From Chalara sp. BL73 (Eukaryota; Ascomycota; Leotiomycetes; Helotiales), in the NCBI GenBank assembly GCA_918026815.1, contig CAKJVC010000139.1, forward strand, positions 248,001-312,000: a stretch of 64,000 nucleotides of DNA. Reading direction: 5' to 3'. The position numbers and the translations under genes are program-made. Each line of letters starts with the position of its first letter. Position 1 is the stretch's first letter. Shown here piece after piece: positions 57,493 through 64,000 of the stretch. A model generated the notes under the pieces. The model was not told the origin of the DNA. It saw only the letters and a program-made list of their open reading frames with translations, and made no database searches.

Positions 57493-58717
57493 TATATTAT
57501 CTACTTTCCTTTTTATATCTAGTATTTAATTGAGCCGACTTGCTGATATAAGATGCACTGTATATACTAGTCACTCGAAGTTTTTAATCAGCCTGGGACG
57601 CTAGTCCAATTTTTGATTGGGATTGTAACAACCAATCATGGCTATTGTAGTGAGCCCCTTTTTACTAACCGAGCGCATTTTATTGCTGGCTAATCCTAAA
57701 ACAAAATTCTAAAGTTTTAACGAGTTAGCAGCTCGCAAGCGAAGTTCATAATTGAACTACTGCCAAGTGTTACTATCAATATTATATCGAACAGTCTGTT
57801 TCTGACTAACGCGTGAAGTATATAAACGGCTCCTTTCGCATGCAACGAAACAAGACATCTCATCACCCGCCCACATCACAAGCCAAGTCTCCTTCTTCCG
57901 TATCCCACAGACTCCACCTAGTTGTCACCCTCTCAACTTTGTTCTTGATTATCGAACTCAATCCCAGGCACCAATCCTCAACGCCGCTCAACGAAACCTT
58001 AAGCTCCCGGGACCCCATTCATCGGCCGCTCTACGAGCCCGGCATAGATCGTCCTCACAACGCCGTCCGGGCCGACTCGAGGCGGCGCCCGAGCATAAAA
58101 GCGAGCATGCTCGACTCCCGAGGCATGAAATGCTTCGGAACACACCTGCCGTTGTCGCTTCGTGGGCGGACAGAAATGAAAATACGATCGATGTACCAGC
58201 GAGGGTGATAGATTAGAAGCTAGGTTTCTTTGTAGCTGCCAATCCTCACGCCTTCTCTGCGGAACGCACGGCGCGCGGTGTAAATGAGTAGTCAGGGAGT
58301 CGGTCCCCGATAAATCGTGGTGCGTCAGATGGCTACGGAGAAGCATGGAAGAGACGACATATTTCCTGACCCCTAGAGGCTGTTTGTGCTTAGGTACCCA
58401 TATATATAGAGAGAGATTCAAGCAGTCTTTAAGGGAGGATAGGGATTGAAAGTCGTGGTAGGAGCTAGAAAGCCGGGTAATAAAATGAATTAAATCATCG
58501 CGAGAACATACTGTGATGGACCTACATTTTTTAGATTGTCACTTAGTATTTATCTTTAGACTTGTCACAGTGCTAAATGATATCCTCATTATGATTAGTA
58601 TTGTATAGAGCACAGCTGCCATCCATTGGTGATCCCATTAATCTTCAACTCCGATTATCCCATGCCCGATACGCCGTGCCAGTTATACATTATATTTAAT
58701 TCTGCACCCGCGCTGCC
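57493..58717. other. Intergenic between the 802-aa gene and the NLP gene
   Basis: About 1.2 kb with no recognised gene. A 131-codon plus-strand frame at 57813-58208 has a short hydrophobic segment but no family features, and it overlaps a comparable frame on the other strand, so it was not called. Confidence 0.35.
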
Positions 58718-59494
58718 TCACAATTTCGCCTTCGCCAGATTCGCGGCAAACGTAGAATCCTTGAATGGAACCGTCGCAGATCCGAAATTAGTATTCTGAA
58801 GCGCATTTCTCGCTGCCTCGGGGAGGCTCTCCCATGCAACCAGTGGTTGTTGTCCACCTTTCTCTACCCCGATACCCAACTGGTGGTTCACTGGCCAGAC
58901 ACTGAAATATGCGACGAATGGCCCGGAACCAGACAAAAAGAAGGTCTTGCTGCACTTCCAGTCTCCATGTGCAGACGGGCAGATGGCCAGAATGTTGTCA
59001 GGCGATGTGCTGGTGCCATCCTTAAGCCAGACAACGACGCCTTCCCAGTCGTGTCTGTGGCCTAATCCTGGGGATGGTGAGTCCTTGGGCCAGTACCAGG
59101 AGTAGAGAATTGCATAGCGACCGTCCACCGCGGCCGCGCGAGCATAGATTTGCCCTAGGTTGCTGCCGCACCCTTGATTTGGCTTGCCCTTAATATCTAG
59201 ACCAGCACTAGAGTAACTTAGACGATATTCATGAAAGTTGTGGGTCTGGGATACCTACTTGGTATTTCCATTTGCGTCAACAGCGGGAGAGGGAACACAG
59301 CCATTATATACTTCTAGGTATGGTTGATATGCTTCGTATACGTCTCCGACGATACCTGCTGGGACCGACTCTGGCAAGCTGATAATATTGGGATTGGGTA
59401 GCACTGCGCGACGGTGCAGGAACGACAAGAGAGGGAACGCGTTGACAGCACTAGAAGCCAACAAAAGCTGAAGGAATGCTGCGATGACGGCCAT
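58718..59494 (-). CDS. Necrosis- and ethylene-inducing protein (NPP1/NLP family)
   Basis: Two exons (59494-59259, 59207-58718; 51-nt intron) give 241 aa in phase. The N-terminus is a signal peptide, likely cut after residue 19. The NLP hallmark heptapeptide GHRHDWE lies at about 128-134, and the conserved early cysteine pair is present (about 66 and 92). Two more cysteines (ICPSAHGDWKC) follow. YSWYWPKD before the heptapeptide is typical. NLPs are secreted proteins that bind plant sphingolipids and permeabilise dicot membranes; some members are non-cytolytic and act only as recognised patterns. The frame is complete, so the gene appears intact. Whether this member is active is not visible. 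It indicates a plant-associated or saprotrophic ancestry. Confidence 0.95.
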
Positions 59495-61807
59495 ATTGAA
59501 ACTTGATCAGGAATATGTGCAGCAGCGAGGAAAGAGGATGCGAAGGAGGAAAGGAAGGCAGTACTGTAGAAAGCATTTTGGTCTGGAACAATACGATCCC
59601 TTTATATAACTGTCCCAAGGCACGTTACATACATACAGCCAGTCCAGTCATCAGACAGTAGCACATGAAATCAGCATCCCACCATTTTTACTGGTTCCTG
59701 AATCCTATGATATTAATTAGGGTTGCACGCTGTCGATTGGCTGCTCGGATGATGCGTCTTTCTGGAAGCGAATCATTGGCAGTAGCTGGAGCGCATAGAG
59801 ATTACCCACTAAACTCAAGCAGGAAGTTAAGTGCTGTGGCTGAGATCAACAAATGATCACCATGAACCCCTGAGCCGGAAGCACCGTCCACCCCCTGAGG
59901 CCTTGAGGGGCAACCTTAAAAATGATGATTGCGGGGGTAATCAAAGTGCCGGAGCATCAATCCTGTTTAGGGCATCGTGCTGAGCGGCCTGAACATCGGG
60001 GCGTACTTCAGGGGGACAACCAGATGGCAAGGCTGTGCAATAAGAACCACAGGAATTTGGTTTGTTGAAGAATAGGTTACAGCTGAGGATGGTCCAGCTC
60101 CTGTTATACCGCACCTAAAATAGTCTCTGCAAAACGAAGGCATCCATTGCAAGTAAGCTATTGTCGGTGTCGGAAAACGGTGAAAAAAGGCAATACATGA
60201 TGGGAAGGCTGAAGGTTCCACGCCGAATAGAACCAGCTGATGCCTATAGGCCACTCACTAGAGCCTCAACACCGTTATGATTTCCAGAAATTGTACCCCT
60301 CCCGAGGGCAAGCCAGAGGCAGCTACCCTATGTTATCGCAACGTGTACACTTGATACGCCCATGAATGATTGCAACAGCACAACTGATACCAAACCAACA
60401 GATCCATGGCTGTGCTTTGTAGTGTGTGATCCAGCAGCACTTACCTGCCAGAAAGGTCGCGGTGTAACGTGTACGTAGGTTCGCAAGACTCCTCCAATGA
60501 TAGGTTAACTCGGTGATCGTGGAAGGATTCTCGGTGGCAATTCGTACATGCCATCCAACATCAGCTCACAAAAACCACGAAAATGCTGAGTCCCAAAGCG
60601 GCAGATCACTGTGACAGCCCCATGCACACTTCAAACTCAGTATATCTTAAAATGATGGTTGACAGATAGCATGCCGTCTCTGGTGGTTCCCCGCGGCACA
60701 GCATGCATTGTAGTTCCTTAACATACCGGCAACGCACTCAACCTCAAGTATTCAACTCTTCCAGTAGGTTGCCGGCTTGCAGAGGGTTGATTTAATCGAA
60801 AAGCAAGATATACGAACAAACATGATGAAATCCGCCTAATTTAAGTTCAGGTGGCCTGGTAACAGGTTGAGCTGATTCTTGCACGTACGAACTACCTTTT
60901 GTTCCACGAACATGCGCCACCAATAGTCAGACGGGCAGTCATTTAGCTGAGCATGCTGGGGGCACTGGTTCGTGGGCTATCCAAACTCGACGAGGGGGCA
61001 TTCCTGAACAAGAGATCTTCGAAGCTGTTCGTTGACACCGCTGGACAAAAGCCACATACAGCTGATATTATTTGGGATTGCGATTCATGGGGTACCTTAT
61101 GCCGCCACAAACCAGACTCGGGATCCGTTGTGATGGGGTGAAGTATGTTAAATCCCATTCAGTTCAAGGTGGTTGGCTCCACTTAAGGCACGACCAAGGC
61201 GCTAACCATTTAGCAAGTGAGCCCTGAAGTCGTTGCTGATCTGCCCTCTCCAAACCATCATTTTTTTAAACAAACATTCTTTCAAACCAAACAAATATCA
61301 GGAGTAATTAATAACATTAAGGCTTCATATTTGATACACTACGTTCGGACAGATGATAAGTCTCGTAGGCCACGAGAATATACAAAACTTCATCTGCCAA
61401 CGGATTGGCCGCCAGATCCTTCACCTTCAGACCGTATCCATTGATATCGCTTTTCATCTTAGTGCCACGGCAGTCGTAGTATGTCCATCAGCTTTATATG
61501 ATATTCCTCTTTTAGTGCAACTTTGTTTTCCTCTCCTTCAATCTTCTTAGCGAGCAAAGGAGGACACAACTTTCGTGCCCTAGTCCGCCCGTAAATTACC
61601 GTGGGAGGACCACCGTCGATTGCCGATAATATGCACACATTTTCCCGAGCATCATCACAATATCTGAACTGTGAATCCGCTCCTATTATTTCGCGCCATC
61701 ACGGCCACGAATAGTTGCGAGCCGTTAGATATAGTTGATTTAATGTTTCAAATCATGCTATAAGCTTGGAAGGTTCAAAAGCTACTTCGGTTGATGGCCA
61801 GGGGTAC
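59495..61807. other. Gene-poor region
   Basis: About 2.3 kb with no convincing gene. The left 150 bp is the NLP promoter, with TATATAA at about 59602. Small frames on both strands (for example around 60953-61158) overlap each other and carry no domain features. Confidence 0.4.
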
Positions 61808-64000
61808 TTAGGATGCCAGGAACCAAGTGCCTATAACTTCGCCCATGAATACAGCCTCGAATACAAGCGTATCGTTAAGTATGGTATATAAGGCATATTG
61901 TATATGATAGAATACTCCATTAGCAGTTTGGACCTTTAGACTTTCCAAGTCGGCTCGTCTCTTAGAGAGATCGATCAAGCAAGTCCTCCAAGGCTTGAGC
62001 CCTGCGAATATTAAGCGTCAAAGTGGGCCTACTTATATTTATGATTCAAGGAAGTCTTACTTGGATCAGTTGTAAAGGCCGGATATTCGTCGTCATCACA
62101 AGTGTATATCGTATCTTCTATCACTAGAGGTCCACTAGGGGCCAAAAATTTCTCCATCACAATCTTCAGAGGCTCGCCTTTCTTGACACGTTCGCCCTTT
62201 TTGATAAGCAGTTGGTGTGTGTTCTTGCAGTATTGTTTCCCATCAGGCGAGCCGGTGAAGTAGTAATCAGGATGTAGGCCATTTTGAAATAGTTGCAGCT
62301 TATCTACAAAGTAGTTTCGGCGGGCAATCTCATGAGATCTCGCCCTGTCTGTGGATCAGGCATTCAACGTTAGCTTGCCCATACACAAATATCTAGAAAA
62401 CAAGATGCTATCTTATAAGTAATTCGCTCAAAAGACATTTAAGGAGTGTATGCATGTCTTGAGAGCAAGTTACTCATAAACCTTTCCAATTTAGAACACT
62501 TGCTCTGTGAAGCTGATACTTACCCACTATTACGTTAGTCACTGCTCCTTTCGACATAGCATTTGCGCTATCCATTGGTCGAACGATCCTTGGCATTAAT
62601 TCAGGCGGCATATGAAGTTTGATCTGCTGAAATAAGTGTTCATTTGCACCGAAAGTTCCTGCCACCAATATGTTCTGAATTAAACAGTTAATTTTATGAT
62701 ACTCGCGTTGCATCACATAATGAGTTTTGACTGACCTGCAGAATCTTATGTTTTCCTCGCACATCGATAATTTGATTTCGGATTAACTCAATAATACGAT
62801 CGACAACCTACTGTCAAGTTAGTCCTTCCTTAACATAAAAGGCTAATAAAACAGCGTAAGAAACGCTTCAAATGCATTGCCCAGAGGCTTCTACGATAGA
62901 GGTTCGAGATCTATGTGCGAAGTTTGATTTCCAAAGAATTTGTACAAGTTGATGCTAGAAGTACTTACCGGCTCGAAACAGGCCAAGACCTCATCATTAG
63001 TGAAAACCATATACCCTTCTTCAATGCCAGCTTCTGGGTAATCTGCCTCAATTCCAACATCAACGGCCCATTTCTGTCCATTATTGCGGAAATCGTGCCG
63101 GATACGGTTCTCAAAGTCTACGAGGCATTTACCGTATACACGTGATGCAGTCTTAGATCCTTGAGGAAGTCTCATCAGACGCAGCTTGGATTGGAGTATA
63201 TTATTGAAATTTCGGTTTGTTGCAGTTGATCTATAGGCGGTTAGTATTGCGATCTGAAACCAAGGATGACCTATTACCCGCAAGAATCTCCAGTCGTCAC
63301 GGTGAGCTCCTTCATTGTAAGGGGGAGCTCATCCTCGACCTCATATGCGATTAGATCGACAGTTCCTCCACCGCAATCAACCACGATGAAAGCGTCACCA
63401 GCTTTGAGATTGAGCAAGCCTGTTTTTGTACAGTACATTGCCAAACTTTTTGGTTCTGATATCAGACTAAGATGCTCGCTATAGGGAGTGGATACAAAAC
63501 CAGCTGCAACAATCGCGTTACGCAGTTTCAATTGTGTTGCCTCGTTGAACATAGTAGGTACAGTGAAGGAGAAGTGAATATTCCGCTCTTCACGGTCAAA
63601 AATTGCTCCGAACCATTTTCGTAGTTGTGTTCGTATTGTTTGACGAAGTTTGAACAGAAAATCGGCAGTAACATCTACGGCGGACTTGCCTGGTGGCAAC
63701 GGAGGTATACTGACGAAATCCTAGAAACCAATCAAACACTTGGTCAATTACATGTGGATATCCGAAGGGTCAGGAACTGGATTAGAACTGAAATGGAATA
63801 GCAAGAAAGAACTTGTAGAAAGCAACAATCCCCCCCCCCAAAGTCCCGCAGGGCAAAGCAGAAAACAAATGAAAATGACAAGACTTACAACATAATTGTT
63901 CCCTTTATCCATGAGTTGCAATTTGAACCATTCGACTTTTTGTATATTAGGCCTTGGATAGCCCATTGGTGTAATCGCATCTGCAATGTCAGTACCCCAC
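61808..64000 (-). CDS. Hsp70-like actin-fold ATPase, 5' part beyond the window
   Basis: Seven visible exons (64000-63889, 63720-63278, 63230-62969, 62807-62736, 62674-62524, 62348-62061, 62001-61808) keep phase and give about 506 aa. The gene is cut at the right edge, so the start and phosphate-1 motif are missing. The visible part has DVTADFLFKLRQ, FTVPTMFNE, LISEPKSLAMYC, then AFIVVDCGGGTVDLIAYEV (phosphate-2), ILVAGTFGANEHLF (adenosine motif), and a C-terminal region with FYHIQYALYTILNDTLVFEA. This matches the large fungal Hsp70-like group related to human HSPA12. These proteins lack the canonical substrate-binding domain, and their role is unclear. Confidence 0.92.

Noticed and set aside
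57813..58208. 131-codon plus-strand frame as a gene
   Set aside because: It has no recognisable domain, and a comparable frame overlaps it on the other strand. The codon pattern looks random.
1..64000. CRISPR array, bacterial operon or rRNA genes
   Set aside because: No regularly spaced direct repeats, no ribosomal RNA sequence and only eukaryotic-type intron-containing genes were seen.

Overview
The window comes from a filamentous ascomycete (Pezizomycotina) nuclear genome. The evidence is short spliceosomal introns (mostly 46-120 nt, GT-AG), genes on both strands with long intergenic stretches, and typical fungal families: HET-domain proteins, a Zn2Cys6 regulator, a rhodopsin-domain seven-helix protein, a NACHT_N/NACHT/ankyrin NLR-like protein, a DUF4360 secreted protein and a necrosis-inducing (NPP1/NLP) protein. 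The NLP, secreted GMC oxidoreductase and secreted cupin fit a plant-associated or saprotrophic lifestyle. The exact class (perhaps Leotiomycetes) is a guess.

Layout. 0.5-5 kb: a HET protein and a secreted GMC oxidoreductase, both minus strand. 5-8 kb: AT-rich, gene-poor. 8-9.2 kb: a PTH11-like rhodopsin-domain membrane protein. 10.9-19.3 kb: one giant 13-exon minus-strand gene (about 2381 aa) joining a UPF1/ZNFX1-type SF1 helicase, an NF-X1-like finger, coiled coils and three CbbX/SpoVK-type AAA ATPases. 19.8-21.1 kb: a conserved fungal protein often labelled geranylgeranyl pyrophosphate synthetase, but with DXO/Rai1-like motifs. 22.3-23.1 kb: a DUF4360 protein. 23.5-26.6 kb: a P1B copper ATPase. 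28.3-31.6 kb: a Zn2Cys6 regulator with an upstream ORF and an ambiguous 3' end. 32.1-34.1 kb: a concentrative nucleoside transporter. 34-37.7 kb: gene-poor with short repeats. 37.8-39.0 kb: a decayed alcohol dehydrogenase. 39.4-43.1 kb: an NLR-like gene with one frameshift and no clear ATG. 44-51.9 kb: a decay zone with gene relics, a gene carrying an in-frame TGA, a tRNA-Gln plus a separate 19-nt copy of its 3' part, a cupin, a three-exon unknown gene and a possible LINE scrap. 52.1-54.2 kb: a second HET protein. 54.8-57.5 kb: an unrecognised 802-aa protein followed in frame by one WD40 unit beyond its stop. 58.7-59.5 kb: the NLP. 61.8 kb to the right edge: an Hsp70-like gene cut by the window end.

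There is no single biosynthetic or metabolic cluster. What stands out is the number of genes of fungal nonself-recognition or innate-immunity type (two HET, one NLR, a ZNFX1-like helicase/AAA fusion, an Hsp70-like protein), next to frameshifted, nonsense-interrupted or truncated genes. This is the pattern of a fast-evolving accessory region. All splice structures were worked out by hand from reading-frame continuity and splice consensus. No transcript data or database search was available.
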